Shown piece after piece: positions 17,810 to 26,734 of a stretch of 64,000 nt of DNA. Numbering within the stretch: the stretch's first letter is position 1; each line of letters begins with the position of its first letter. The stretch comes from Mariprofundus sp. NF (GTDB lineage Bacteria; Pseudomonadota; Zetaproteobacteria; Mariprofundales; Mariprofundaceae). The position numbers and the translations under genes were made by a program. The stretch spans positions 1 to 64,000 of the forward strand of contig NZ_VWNC01000005.1 of the NCBI RefSeq assembly GCF_013387455.1, read 5' to 3'. The notes beneath the pieces are model-generated. The model saw nothing but the letters and a program-made list of their open reading frames with translations, was not told the origin of the DNA and did not search any database.

Positions 17810-18003
17810 GAGGTTCTCCAATATCGAATGCTGCGGCATACTACACCATAAATAATTAATTTCAGGCTGATATTTGAGTGATGTGACAAATTGCTTCCAT
17901 GACCATGCAGGGGCAGATGAATCAGAAAGCAGAGCGTTGCACTTGCACGTTGGAAGTCGTTACTATCGAGCCAAATAATAAACAGTCTGCTGGTGGGGTT
18001 CTG

Positions 18004-19284
18004 ATGCAACAAAACGATTTTGTGAATGGTCTTCTGGATTTTATTAAAGCATCACCCACACCGTTTCATGTAGTGCAAAATATGGTTGTGATACTGGAGT
18101 CTGCCGGTTTCAAACAGTTGCGTGAAAAGGATGCCTGGAGTGCAGAGGTGGGAGAGGCCTGCTTTGTCACACGTAACGATTCATCGATTATCGCATTCCG
18201 GTTGAACCAGCCACTTGTTGAACATGGCATCAATATGGTCGGTGCTCATACCGACAGCCCATGCCTGAAGGTGAAACCCAACCCTGAAATCACCGAAAAG
18301 GGTTACCTGCAGCTCGGTGTTGAGGTCTATGGCGGCGCACTGCTTAACCCGTGGTTCGACCGTGATCTCTCACTGGCCGGACGGGTCAGTTATCTCGATA
18401 AGAAGGGTCAGATTGCTCACCAGTTGATTAATTGGCAGAAGGCTATCGCAACGATTCCATCGCTGGCGATCCATCTGGATCGGGAAGCCAATGAGAATCG
18501 TAAGATCAACAAACAGACCGACCTGCCACCGGTGTTGATGAGGATCTCTGCAGAAGAGGTTGATGAAATCTGTTTCAGTGATCTTCTGCTTGAGCAGGTG
18601 AAGGCGTGCGATGTAAATGCGACAAAAGTACTCGATTATGAGTTGAGCTTTTATGATCTTCAGGCTCCTGCTGTCATCGGCTTGAACGATGAATTCATCG
18701 CCGCTGCCCGACTCGATAATCTGCTTAGCTGTTATACCGGTCTGATGGCACTGATCGATCAGCAGGGCTCACAAAACAGGCTGTTGATCTGCAGTGATCA
18801 TGAAGAGATCGGCAGTGTTTCAGCCGCTGGTGCGCAGGGGAACTTCCTCAAATCGGTACTGAATCGTTTGTGCGGCGGTGAAGAGGCATTGGTGCGTACG
18901 ATGGCCTCCAGCCTGATGATCTCAGTCGATAATGCCCACGCTATTCACCCTAACTTTGCAGACAGGCATGATGCCAATCATGGCCCGATGATTAATGCCG
19001 GACCGGTGATCAAAACCAATGCCAACCAGCGTTATGCCACCAACAGTGAAACCGCTGCGATGTTCAAGCAGTGGGCTGCTCAGGCGGATGTGCCGGTGCA
19101 GTCATTTGTGGTGCGCTCTGATATGGCCTGCGGCAGTACCATTGGTCCGACCACTGCAAAAGAGCTGGGAGTGCGCACTGTGGATGTTGGAGTACCGACC
19201 TTTGCCATGCACTCGATTCGTGAACTGGCTGGACGACAGGACGCCTGTTATCTCTACGCTGTGTTGAAACAGAGTTTTAAATGA
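18004..19284 (+). CDS. apeB: M18-family aminopeptidase
   Basis: This cytosolic dinuclear-zinc aminopeptidase has 426 residues, the usual bacterial length, when started at the ATG at 18004 (MQQNDFVNGLL, Shine-Dalgarno GGTGGGG). An in-frame ATG at 17899 would add 35 unmatched residues. Metal and catalytic motifs are visible: GAHTDSPCLKVKP, the SDHEEIGS metal-ligand motif, DNAHAIHP, DRHDANHGP and DMACGSTIGP near the C-terminus. It removes N-terminal residues, often acidic or neutral ones, from peptides. The next gene starts 15 bases later and may be co-transcribed. Confidence 0.94.
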   Translation: MQQNDFVNGLLDFIKASPTPFHVVQNMVVILESAGFKQLREKDAWSAEVGEACFVTRNDSSIIAFRLNQPLVEHGINMVGAHTDSPCLKVKPNPEITEKGYLQLGVEVYGGALLNPWFDRDLSLAGRVSYLDKKGQIAHQLINWQKAIATIPSLAIHLDREANENRKINKQTDLPPVLMRISAEEVDEICFSDLLLEQVKACDVNATKVLDYELSFYDLQAPAVIGLNDEFIAAARLDNLLSCYTGLMALIDQQGSQNRLLICSDHEEIGSVSAAGAQGNFLKSVLNRLCGGEEALVRTMASSLMISVDNAHAIHPNFADRHDANHGPMINAGPVIKTNANQRYATNSETAAMFKQWAAQADVPVQSFVVRSDMACGSTIGPTTAKELGVRTVDVGVPTFAMHSIRELAGRQDACYLYAVLKQSFK

Positions 19285-19298
19285 TGCGGGTCTGAGCC

Positions 19299-19967
19299 GT
19301 GCAGTTCGAATCGATCTATCAGCGTGCTGCTGAGCGAAAGGGGGGAAGCGCTGAGCTTGCACTGCTTCTGCCTGCAGTGGTTAAACCGGAATCAGTTGCT
19401 GCAGTGGATGAGAGCCGCTTTCTTGCCGAGATGACCCGCTGCATTTTTCAGGCCGGTTTTGTCTGGCGGGTAATCAATCAGAAGTGGGTTGGTTTTGAAG
19501 CGGTATTCCACAGTTTTGATGTGAATACGATTCTGGGGCTTCTGCCTGAGGATTGGGAAGCGATCAAACAGGATACTCGCATCGTTCGCAACGGCCAGAA
19601 AATCAGCTCAGTCAGAGGCAATGCTCAGTTTATTGAAGATATAGCACTGGAGTTCGGAAGTTTTGCCGGCTTCATTGCCGAGTGGCCAGAAGCTGATCTG
19701 ATCGGCCTCTTTGCACTGCTCAAAAAACGGGGCTCCCGGCTTGGGGGCAATAGCGGTCAGCGTTTTTTGCGCAATGTGGGTAAGGATACGTTTGTGCTGA
19801 CCCGGGATGTGGTCTGCTGCCTGCAGAACAGTGGTCTGAAGATCCATGATAACCCCACCTCCAAACGCGATCTTTCAGCTATTCAACAGACCTTTAATGG
19901 TTGGCATGAAGAGTCGGGGCTCTCCTATACCCATTTGAGTAAAATCGCTGCCTATTCGATAGGCTGA
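19299..19967 (+). CDS. DNA-3-methyladenine glycosylase I-like protein
   Basis: The 222-residue product begins at a GTG. It resembles Tag (3-methyladenine DNA glycosylase I, base-excision repair). Family segments include MTRCIFQAGFVWRVI, FDVNTILGLLPEDWEAI, and DTRIVRNGQKISSVRGNAQF (DPRIIRHRGKI... in E. coli Tag). The His/Cys residues that bind zinc in E. coli Tag are not obvious at the termini, so this is a divergent member. The C-terminus has LTRDVVCCLQNSGLKI. Activity on 3-methyladenine is likely but unproven. Confidence 0.75.
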   Translation: MQFESIYQRAAERKGGSAELALLLPAVVKPESVAAVDESRFLAEMTRCIFQAGFVWRVINQKWVGFEAVFHSFDVNTILGLLPEDWEAIKQDTRIVRNGQKISSVRGNAQFIEDIALEFGSFAGFIAEWPEADLIGLFALLKKRGSRLGGNSGQRFLRNVGKDTFVLTRDVVCCLQNSGLKIHDNPTSKRDLSAIQQTFNGWHEESGLSYTHLSKIAAYSIG

Positions 19968-20069
19968 ATCCACTATCGCTTTGAGCCAATGTGAAAATGC
20001 GTGATCTGGCTTACATGATTATTCTTTTGAGAACTGCAAACTGGCTTCTTGCATGAAAGGAGGCCAATC

Positions 20070-20213
20070 ATGACAACAGCAACTGCCCACATTGAAGATA
20101 GTCCTAAAATCATATTCAGCAATGCAACCAAGAAGAGACTGGCGATCACCTGTTTTGCTGTTGCAGCGATACTCTCTGTTAAAATCCTGATTGATTTGAG
20201 CGCTCTGGTATAA
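20070..20213 (+). CDS. Unknown 47-residue membrane peptide
   Basis: The ATG at 20070 has an excellent AAAGGAGG Shine-Dalgarno. The product starts MTTATAHIEDSPKIIFSNAT, then KKRLAITC..., followed by one hydrophobic helix (AITCFAVAAILSVKILIDLS) and the end ALV. A basic KKR before the helix suggests an inside N-terminus. No family is recognised. An FNR/CRP-like half-palindrome (TGATCTGGCTTA, 20002-20013) lies about 60 bases upstream. The gaps on both sides (19968-20069 and 20214-20316) contain no other gene. Confidence 0.6.
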   Translation: MTTATAHIEDSPKIIFSNATKKRLAITCFAVAAILSVKILIDLSALV

Positions 20214-20316
20214 TCATTGCGTGAAAGAGGACGCTAATATTGGCGGCCTCTTGTTTCATGAAACGAAGCTGACAGTTTAAACTTCAACCGTTCACGGCTG
20301 AGGAAATTATAACTGC

Positions 20317-21111
20317 TTAGCAGGCTGTCAGGCCATGGCTGCGGAACTGATCAATGACACGTTTCAACAGTTCAGTGGTAGGCGTTTGAACATCTTTCAG
20401 ATGGTACTTGAATCCTAACTCCTGCCATTTCTGCTCACCCATTTTGTGGAATGGCAGCACCTCCACGCGTTCAACGCCGTTCAGTGTGCTAATGAACTCA
20501 GCGAGCTTCTCAACATCATCAACATCATCGGTATATCCCGGTACCAGCACATAACGTATGCGCATCTTCTTACCCATAGCCGAGAGGCGACGGGCAAAAT
20601 CGAGCGTTGGCTGCAGCGGTTTGGAGGTCAAAGCCAGATATTTGGCTGCATCAATATGTTTAATATCGAGCAGTACCAGATCGATATCATCGAAATAGTC
20701 ATCGTCAAGATGAGCGGCAAGAAAGCCCTGGGTGTCGAGTGCGGTATGCAGGCTGTAGTCATGTTTGGCGAGGTAGAAGATCTCGCGGATAAAATCCGCC
20801 TGCATCAGCGGTTCACCACCCGAGATCGTTAAACCACCTGCAAAACGGAGGAATGAGGCGAATTCGGCCATCTCTTCAATGACGCGATCAACGGTCATCA
20901 GCGTGCCGTTATGCATTTTTATGGTATCAGGATTATGGCAGTAGAGGCAGCGGAACTGGCAGCCGGAAACAAACACCACAAAGCGCATGCCCGGGCCATC
21001 AACGGCACTGCCCATCTCAAAGGAGTGCACAAATCCCGAAAGCCGGCCCTGTTCATCGATACAGGCGGGCGAAATAGAACCCGGGGGATTAACCGTGTTG
21101 TTTTGATCCAT
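20317..21111 (-). CDS. pflA: Pyruvate formate-lyase activating enzyme
   Basis: This 264-residue radical-SAM enzyme installs the glycyl radical on PflB. The CxxxCxxC cluster motif is present as CQFRCLYC (about 51-58). It is followed by the GGE motif (LTISGGEPLMQ) and TALDTQGF. Size is typical (about 246 in E. coli). About 20 extra N-terminal residues precede the conserved RLSGFVHSFEMGSAVDGPG start. It follows pflB on the same strand with a 66-base gap, the usual order. Confidence 0.96.
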   Translation of the reverse strand: MDQNNTVNPPGSISPACIDEQGRLSGFVHSFEMGSAVDGPGMRFVVFVSGCQFRCLYCHNPDTIKMHNGTLMTVDRVIEEMAEFASFLRFAGGLTISGGEPLMQADFIREIFYLAKHDYSLHTALDTQGFLAAHLDDDYFDDIDLVLLDIKHIDAAKYLALTSKPLQPTLDFARRLSAMGKKMRIRYVLVPGYTDDVDDVEKLAEFISTLNGVERVEVLPFHKMGEQKWQELGFKYHLKDVQTPTTELLKRVIDQFRSHGLTAC

Positions 21112-21177
21112 CTCTGTGAGTCTGTCCTATCAATCATTGCTGCCTTGCCATAGTGGCAAGGCAGCGCAGCTTATAGA

Positions 21178-23430
21178 TTAAAAGTGCAGGTGGAAGGTTC
21201 GGTTAATGACGTCCAGCTGCTGCTCTCTGGTCAGTTTGATGAAGTTCACCGCATAACCGGAGACACGCAGGGTGAGCTGAGGATAGTTTTCAGGATGCTC
21301 CATCGCATCAAGCAGGGTATCCCGATTCAGTACATTCACATTGACGTGAAAACCATTGGCATTACAGAAGACATCAACACAGTTGCTCAGGTTGCCCACT
21401 CGATCAGCCAGAGTCTGACCCAGAGCACCCTCTGTGCAGGTTGCTGTCCATGAAATACCGTCGAGCGCTGCGTCGTAAGGCAGTTTGGCTACCGATGCTC
21501 CGGAGGCGATAAATCCTTTGCTGTCACGCCCGTTCATGGCGTTGGCACCGGGTGCAAAGGGTTCACCGGCACGGCGACCATCAGGTGTATTGCCGGTCTT
21601 CATACCGTAAACCACATTGGAGGTGATGGTCAGTACCGATTGGGTTGGTACGCTGTCGCGGTAGGTTTTGTGTTTACGGATCTTCTCCATAAAGGTTTCA
21701 ACCAGCCAGACAGCGATCTCATCGACGCGGTCATCATTGTTGCCATAAGCAGGGAAATCACCTTCAATATCGAAATCCTTGGCGATACCCTGTTCATCGC
21801 GGATGACACGCACCCTGGCGAATTTAATGGCTGAAAGTGAGTCGGCAGCCACAGAGAGTCCGGCAATGCCGCAGGCCATGGTGCGCAGAATATCGCGATC
21901 ATGCAGCGCCATCTCAATGCGCTCATAATGGTATTTATCATGCATGTAGTGGATGGCGTTTAGCGCTTTGATATAGGTCGTGGCAAGCCAGTCCATCATC
22001 TTCTCAAATTTCGCAACGACCTCATCATAGTCGAGGTAGTCGGCGGTGATCGGCTCAAAACCATCGACAACCTTAACGCCGCTCTTCTCATCCACACCGC
22101 CATTGATCGCATAGAGCATGGTTTTTGCCAGATTGCAGCGTGCGCCGAAGAACTGCATCTGCTTGCCGATACGCATGGCCGATACACAGCAGGCGATGGC
22201 ATAATCATCCCCCCAATGCTGGCGCATCAGATCATCCGATTCATACTGGATAGCACTGGTCTCAATGGAGACACGGGAGCAGAAATCCTTAAATCCTTTG
22301 GGCATCGCATTCGACCAGAGCACAGTGAGATTCGGCTCCGGGGCCGGGCCGAGGTTGTAGAGGGTATGCAGGAAGCGGAAGCTATTTTTAGTGACCAGAG
22401 TGCGACCATCTTCACCCATACCACCGATGGTTTCAGTCACCCAGGCAGGGTCACCGGAGAAGAGCTGATCATACTCAGGTGTGCGCAGGAAACGCACGAT
22501 ACGCAGCTTGATCACCAGATCATCAATCAGCTCCTGTGCCGATGACTCATCAAGAAGCCCGGCATCGATATCACGCTGGATATAGATATCCAGGAAGGTG
22601 GAGATGCGACCAATCGACATCGCCGCCCCGTTCTGCTCCTTGATCGCAGCCAGATAACCGAAGTAGGTCCACTGCACCGCTTCCTGTGCTGTGGTCGCGG
22701 CAACGCCAATATCAAAACCGTAACTGGCAGCCATCTGTTTGAGTTCATCCAGCGCCCTGATCTGTTCAGAGATCTCTTCGCGGCTGCGCAGTACCTCTTC
22801 ACTGAACTGCAGATCATTGAGTTCAGCCTTTTCACGTCTCTTCTCGGTGATCAGGAAATCGACGCCATAGAGGGCGACGCGACGATAGTCACCAACGATG
22901 CGACCACGGCCATAAGCATCAGGCAGGCCTGTGATAATGCCGGAACGACGGCAGGCGAGGATGTCAGGGCTATAGACATCAAACACACCCTGATTGTGAT
23001 CTTTACGGTAGCGGCTGAAGGCCTCTTTTACGGCTGCATCAAGCTCATAACCGTAGGCCTGAAGACCGGCCTCGACCATGCGCAGGCCGCCGTTGGGAAT
23101 GATGGCGCGTTTTAGTGGCGCATCGGTCTGCAAGCCAACAATCAACTCCACCGCTTTGTTGATATAACCCGGCCTGTGGGCTGTGATGGATGAGCCGATA
23201 TCACTGGATACATCCAGCACACCCTTGATACGCTCCTCTTCAATCAGCTTTGAGGTCTCCACCCATAGTTGGCTGGTACGCGCTGTGGCAGGGGCGAGAA
23301 AGCTCTCGTCGCCCTCATAGGGAGCGTAGTTCTGCTGAATGAAGTCGCGCAGATCGATCCGCTCTTTCCATTCACTACCCTTAAAGTTGTTCCATGCTTG
23401 CAGGGTTGAAGTTGTTTCTGGTGAATTCAC
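21178..23430 (-). CDS. pflB: Formate C-acetyltransferase (pyruvate formate-lyase)
   Basis: This anaerobic glycyl-radical enzyme converts pyruvate and CoA to acetyl-CoA and formate. The adjacent catalytic cysteines lie in IACCVSAM (Cys414-Cys415), and the glycyl-radical site lies in RVSGYAVNF (Gly near 725, 25 residues from the end). The preferred start is the GTG at 23430 ([13 protein letters not shown]), because AGAGGAA precedes it at good spacing and the length (750) then matches E. coli. An in-frame ATG at 23466 would add 12 residues. It implies fermentative or microaerobic pyruvate use. A weak FNR-like palindrome (TTGAT-N4-GTTAA) lies at 23496-23509. Confidence 0.96.
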   Translation of the reverse strand: MNSPETTSTLQAWNNFKGSEWKERIDLRDFIQQNYAPYEGDESFLAPATARTSQLWVETSKLIEEERIKGVLDVSSDIGSSITAHRPGYINKAVELIVGLQTDAPLKRAIIPNGGLRMVEAGLQAYGYELDAAVKEAFSRYRKDHNQGVFDVYSPDILACRRSGIITGLPDAYGRGRIVGDYRRVALYGVDFLITEKRREKAELNDLQFSEEVLRSREEISEQIRALDELKQMAASYGFDIGVAATTAQEAVQWTYFGYLAAIKEQNGAAMSIGRISTFLDIYIQRDIDAGLLDESSAQELIDDLVIKLRIVRFLRTPEYDQLFSGDPAWVTETIGGMGEDGRTLVTKNSFRFLHTLYNLGPAPEPNLTVLWSNAMPKGFKDFCSRVSIETSAIQYESDDLMRQHWGDDYAIACCVSAMRIGKQMQFFGARCNLAKTMLYAINGGVDEKSGVKVVDGFEPITADYLDYDEVVAKFEKMMDWLATTYIKALNAIHYMHDKYHYERIEMALHDRDILRTMACGIAGLSVAADSLSAIKFARVRVIRDEQGIAKDFDIEGDFPAYGNNDDRVDEIAVWLVETFMEKIRKHKTYRDSVPTQSVLTITSNVVYGMKTGNTPDGRRAGEPFAPGANAMNGRDSKGFIASGASVAKLPYDAALDGISWTATCTEGALGQTLADRVGNLSNCVDVFCNANGFHVNVNVLNRDTLLDAMEHPENYPQLTLRVSGYAVNFIKLTREQQLDVINRTFHLHF

Positions 23431-23495
23431 AATGATTCCTCTGTTTTGGGTCGGTTCAACTGCCATCGGCAGCCAAGTGTTGCGGACGAGCCGCT

Positions 23496-23509
23496 TTGAT
23501 GGGTGTTAA
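23496..23509 (-). promoter_or_regulatory. Weak FNR-box-like palindrome upstream of pflB
   Basis: TTGATGGGTGTTAA matches eight of ten arm positions of TTGAT-N4-ATCAA. It lies about 66 bases before the preferred pflB start. No convincing -10 hexamer was found at the class II spacing, so this is tentative. Confidence 0.3.
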
Positions 23510-23675
23510 CTGAAAATAGTGAGCTATCAGGCTCCGCTGTGCCAATCAGGATTGAACTGGACAGGACTCCAGAAAAAAGGCTTCAACCAGCGCCCTTGCA
23601 GGGCGTAGAGATGAGATTCTGATGCTATGACTGATCTTAACAAGTTGACGGCATGTATGCGCGGAAGACATTTTG

Positions 23676-23798
23676 TTACTCTCTTTTTGGAGCATATAGT
23701 AATTTGAAACGCATTCTATATTCATGGGCACAATGCACAACATCTAAATCATATAAAAATTCTGGGTGGGAAGATGGGACTCCTCTCTGTTTAGCCAT
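23676..23798 (-). CDS. Possible 40-residue leader peptide before pflB
   Basis: An ATG at 23798 has a consensus AGGAGG Shine-Dalgarno at 8-base spacing. It encodes MAKQRGVPSSHPEFLYDLDV then VHCAHEYRMRFKLLYAPKRE and a stop. The residue mix is protein-like, although no family is recognised. It lies between a strong hairpin (23833-23866) and pflB on the same strand, so it may be a small regulatory or leader gene. The rest of the approximately 600-base gap (to 24080) holds no other gene. Confidence 0.5.
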   Translation of the reverse strand: MAKQRGVPSSHPEFLYDLDVVHCAHEYRMRFKLLYAPKRE

Positions 23799-23832
23799 GG
23801 CATCAACCTCCTTGCAGCCAGCACCCTCCTGA

Positions 23833-23866
23833 GCTTACAGGCGAGCCGGTAGCATCGCCTGTAAGC
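23833..23866 (-). promoter_or_regulatory. Perfect 12-bp hairpin in the pflB leader
   Basis: GCTTACAGGCGA and TCGCCTGTAAGC are perfectly paired around a 10-base loop. The hairpin lies 35 bases upstream of the small gene's ATG on the pflB strand. No T tract follows, so it is not an ordinary terminator. It might be an mRNA structure or a protein-binding palindrome. Confidence 0.5.
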
Positions 23867-24080
23867 AACTCCTACTACGAGGGGGGGATAGAAGTCTGTA
23901 ACTATTCAGCAAGCTCTGTTCCACTCTGCTGAAAAGAGCTGCAGGCAGTAGTGGCAACAAATTTTTCATGATGCGTATCGTGATGCTGCTGAATTATCGT
24001 GCAGTTGTGCCTCTTTGTGAGGCAGGAGTGCCGTTCTGTCCGGTGATGACTGTTCAGGTTATCTGTTGTTGTCTGCACAT

Positions 24081-25742
24081 TTAGAAGGGGGCAGGCACTT
24101 CAAACTGCAGCCGTTCACGGGTGAGTGGATGGTTAAAGCACAGGCGTTGGGCGTGCAGCATCAGTCGATCACCTGAGCGCCCATAGAGCGCATCACCGAC
24201 AATCGCCGCATTCAGACCATCCTTGTGTGAGGCGTGTATGCGCAGTTGATGGGTACGCCCTGTTAAAGGATAGAACCAGACGCGGGTGGTTTCACCCTCA
24301 AAACCTAAAACCTGCCAGCGGGTTTTAGCGGCTTTTCCGTATTCAAGGCTGACCATCTGACGTGGCGTGTCATCAAGATCAACGATTAGCGGCAGATCGA
24401 TCTCACCCTCAAGCTGATCTGGCGATAGCTTTCTTGATAAAATCGCCTCATAGCGTTTTTCCACACTGCGTTGTATGAATTGGCGCTGCAGAAATTTGTT
24501 GGCCAGCAGATTTTTCGCCACAAGCAGTAGCCCTGAAGTGGCCATATCCAGTCGGTGCACCAGTCGCAGTTCCGGATTGTCCGGATAGCGTTGCATCAGG
24601 CGGGTATAAACAGAGTCCTGAACCAGTTTGCCCGGTGCCGACATCAGACCGGAGGGTTTATTGATCACCAGCAGACTCTCATCTTCATAGACAATTCTCG
24701 GTTCAGATGCATCGATATGCTCAGCGAAATCGGGTTCCGCTTCCACCGCCAGACCACGTAACATAAACGGTAGTATCTTACGGCATTTTCCCCGGCAGGC
24801 GGGATAAAAGTGGGCATGGTGTCGGATGCCGGCAGAGGGTGAAGCACCCCACCAGAATTCACCCAGTGCTATCGGCTGCAGTTGATGCTTACGGGCATAG
24901 TGAACCAGTTTAGGGCCGGCACAATCGCCTGACCCTGCCGGTGGCATGCCATCAAAGAAGTCGGTGATGGGCTGCGTCTCGCCGGCAAAGTTGCTCAGCC
25001 GGTAGGTGGCAAACAGTATGTTGTGCAGTTGACGTGACTTTTCGGTGCGCTGCGCTTTGATCTCTTTTATCTGCTGCTCAATCTCATCGAGCTGCTGCTG
25101 TAAGATCTGTAGTTTTTCCTGCCAGGCGAGAGTGGCATTGGTGAATTCGCGTTTATGATGCTGACTGGCCAGCGCCAGTGCTCGCATTTGTGTTTGCTGC
25201 GCATCAGCATCACCGGCTGCAAGAAGCTTCAACCGCTGCTGTTTGCGCTCAGCTTTGGCCTCTCTGTGGCGCTGTTTCAGTGCAGCCAGAGCCAGATCAC
25301 GCTGTTGCTGAAGAGACGCGATCTCCTGCATCAGATTTGCTCGCTGCTCGCTGCTTTTCAGTAGATCGATTTGCCGGGTCAACTCGGCCAGTTGATCATT
25401 GCCGGCATTGAGATAACTCTCATGTTCTGCCAGCTCAAAGAGTTGTGGCACAAATCCCGGCAGCTGCCACAGGCTGTTGATCATGCCGGAGAAACCACTC
25501 AAAAAACCGATGCGCCCATCATCTGCTTTGACCACCAGCACGCCGAACATCTTACCGTGGTGTGAGAAATCACGCAGTCCGTGCTGATCACCGGAGAGCT
25601 TCTGCATCAGCATCTCACAAGCAGCTCTGGCCAGCGGGTGGGGTAGATTGGCAAAAGGAGAGGGCATGACATCGGGGATCTCATCTGCATCGGGAGGCGT
25701 GGGGAACCAGGTGACCAGTTTATCGCTTTTTGTGACCATCAT
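24081..25742 (-). CDS. RluA-family pseudouridine synthase with long coiled-coil N-terminus
   Basis: The product has 553 residues from the ATG at 25742 (MMVTKSDKL) or 563 from an upstream ATG at 25772. The C-terminal 220 residues are a RluA-type synthase: INKPSGLMSAPGK, RLVHRLDMATSGLLLVAK with the catalytic Asp, and LTGRTHQLRIH. The N-terminal half has a 2-sided domain (RAACEMLMQKL...GKMFGVLVVKADDGRIGFL) and a Gln/Leu-rich coiled coil of about 120 residues. It also has a Cys/His cluster (HHAHFYPACRGKCRKILPF). This long form is a distinct proteobacterial subgroup; its target uridine is unknown. Confidence 0.9.
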   Translation of the reverse strand: MMVTKSDKLVTWFPTPPDADEIPDVMPSPFANLPHPLARAACEMLMQKLSGDQHGLRDFSHHGKMFGVLVVKADDGRIGFLSGFSGMINSLWQLPGFVPQLFELAEHESYLNAGNDQLAELTRQIDLLKSSEQRANLMQEIASLQQQRDLALAALKQRHREAKAERKQQRLKLLAAGDADAQQTQMRALALASQHHKREFTNATLAWQEKLQILQQQLDEIEQQIKEIKAQRTEKSRQLHNILFATYRLSNFAGETQPITDFFDGMPPAGSGDCAGPKLVHYARKHQLQPIALGEFWWGASPSAGIRHHAHFYPACRGKCRKILPFMLRGLAVEAEPDFAEHIDASEPRIVYEDESLLVINKPSGLMSAPGKLVQDSVYTRLMQRYPDNPELRLVHRLDMATSGLLLVAKNLLANKFLQRQFIQRSVEKRYEAILSRKLSPDQLEGEIDLPLIVDLDDTPRQMVSLEYGKAAKTRWQVLGFEGETTRVWFYPLTGRTHQLRIHASHKDGLNAAIVGDALYGRSGDRLMLHAQRLCFNHPLTRERLQFEVPAPF

Positions 25743-25865
25743 GTTATGAGAAGAGACCTCTGTTTGTTGCAATCGGCGACACTATACTGATTCATCGGGC
25801 TTCAGGACATTCACCAGATCATCGGTTTCATATACGCTCTCTGTTTTTCATGGGGATTATGCAAT

Positions 25866-26186
25866 ATGGATAGAGATGGAGAGAACAATGGGCCGCAAAC
25901 TTCCTGTCTGAAGCAGCTGGTCGTCTGCACCAATCATCGTGCCAGTCCAAATCAGCCATCCTGTAGTGGCAGTGGTGGTGGTGAAGCTCTGGCTGAAAAG
26001 CTGGAAACAGAGATTGCTGCCAGAGGCTGGAACATCAAGGTGAGTCGTTTCCCCTGTCTGGGTTACTGTGAGAAGGGACCAGTAGTAAAACTATCACCCG
26101 GTGGAGGTTTTATCTGCGAGATTGACCCAGATAATCTGGATGGGGTGCTGCAGCAGATTGAGGCCTTTTCGCAACAGTCTGACTGA
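25866..26186 (+). CDS. Thioredoxin-like [2Fe-2S] ferredoxin domain protein
   Basis: The 106-residue product has the arrangement of thioredoxin-like [2Fe-2S] ferredoxins. A CTNHRASPNQPSC segment (about 21-33) supplies the first pair of Cys, and CLGYCEKGPVVKLSPGG (about 64 on) the second. A helix (GEALAEKLETEIAARG) lies between them. Such proteins carry a single [2Fe-2S] cluster and transfer electrons; the partner here is not evident. The gene is divergent from the pseudouridine synthase gene. The N-terminal 15 residues are polar and not conserved, so the true start may be internal. Confidence 0.85.
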   Translation: MDRDGENNGPQTSCLKQLVVCTNHRASPNQPSCSGSGGGEALAEKLETEIAARGWNIKVSRFPCLGYCEKGPVVKLSPGGGFICEIDPDNLDGVLQQIEAFSQQSD

Positions 26187-26208
26187 ACAGCCAGTTTTAT
26201 ATCTTAAC

Positions 26209-26224
26209 GCGGCAGAAGTGCCGC
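26209..26224 (+). terminator. Weak terminator-like hairpin
   Basis: GCGGCA and TGCCGC pair around GAAG 22 bases after the ferredoxin stop codon. The T tract is poor. Confidence 0.35.
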
Positions 26225-26296
26225 ACTCGCTCTTGTCATCAAAATGCCGCAATCAGCTCTTATCATTCAGTTCTTAAATGGAGAAAAGGAATTGAT

Positions 26297-26728
26297 ATGA
26301 TAAGTGAAGTCATGGCGTCAAGGGACGCAAACCATACAGTTGAAGAGCGAATTCACAGGATGGAGTCACTGCGGGCGGCAAATATACAGGTTGATAGTGG
26401 CAGTGAATGGCGTTGTGATGAAGGGGATGTCGATGCTGCTTCAGCATCAATTGCGATGTTTGGCCTGCCTGCCGGAGATGCCTTTACAGCCAGATCGGCT
26501 CTGATCTCTTTCTTCCCTGATGGTGACAAAAGGATTGTTGAACCGGCCTATGATGCTGCGCAACAGCAGATCAGGATTTTCTATCCACTATCCCAGTTTG
26601 AAGGGCAGGTTGAGATTCTCAAGGCTCACGGTGAAGTGATCTGCACCTATCTGGAGTCCACTGCCATGCCCTATAAAAATAGTGCCTTTGTACATGGCAA
26701 CAGCCCTGTACCGGAAAAGCTGCACTGA
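26297..26728 (+). CDS. Unknown protein
   Basis: The 143-residue product starts at an ATG with an AAAAGGA Shine-Dalgarno. It is acidic and soluble with no signal peptide or membrane helix. The second half looks beta-rich (RSALISFFPDGDKRIVEPAY, QQIRIFYPLSQFEGQVEIL, GEVICTYLEST), which could be a small sandwich fold. I do not recognise the family. It is convergent with the next gene, whose stop lies 6 bases away. Confidence 0.65.
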   Translation: MISEVMASRDANHTVEERIHRMESLRAANIQVDSGSEWRCDEGDVDAASASIAMFGLPAGDAFTARSALISFFPDGDKRIVEPAYDAAQQQIRIFYPLSQFEGQVEILKAHGEVICTYLESTAMPYKNSAFVHGNSPVPEKLH

Positions 26729-26734
26729 TCACCC

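Noticed and set aside
23467..24080. ZTP (pfl) or other known riboswitch before pflB
   Set aside because: The conserved CCGCCTGGGCA-type ZTP core is absent. Only a simple hairpin was seen.
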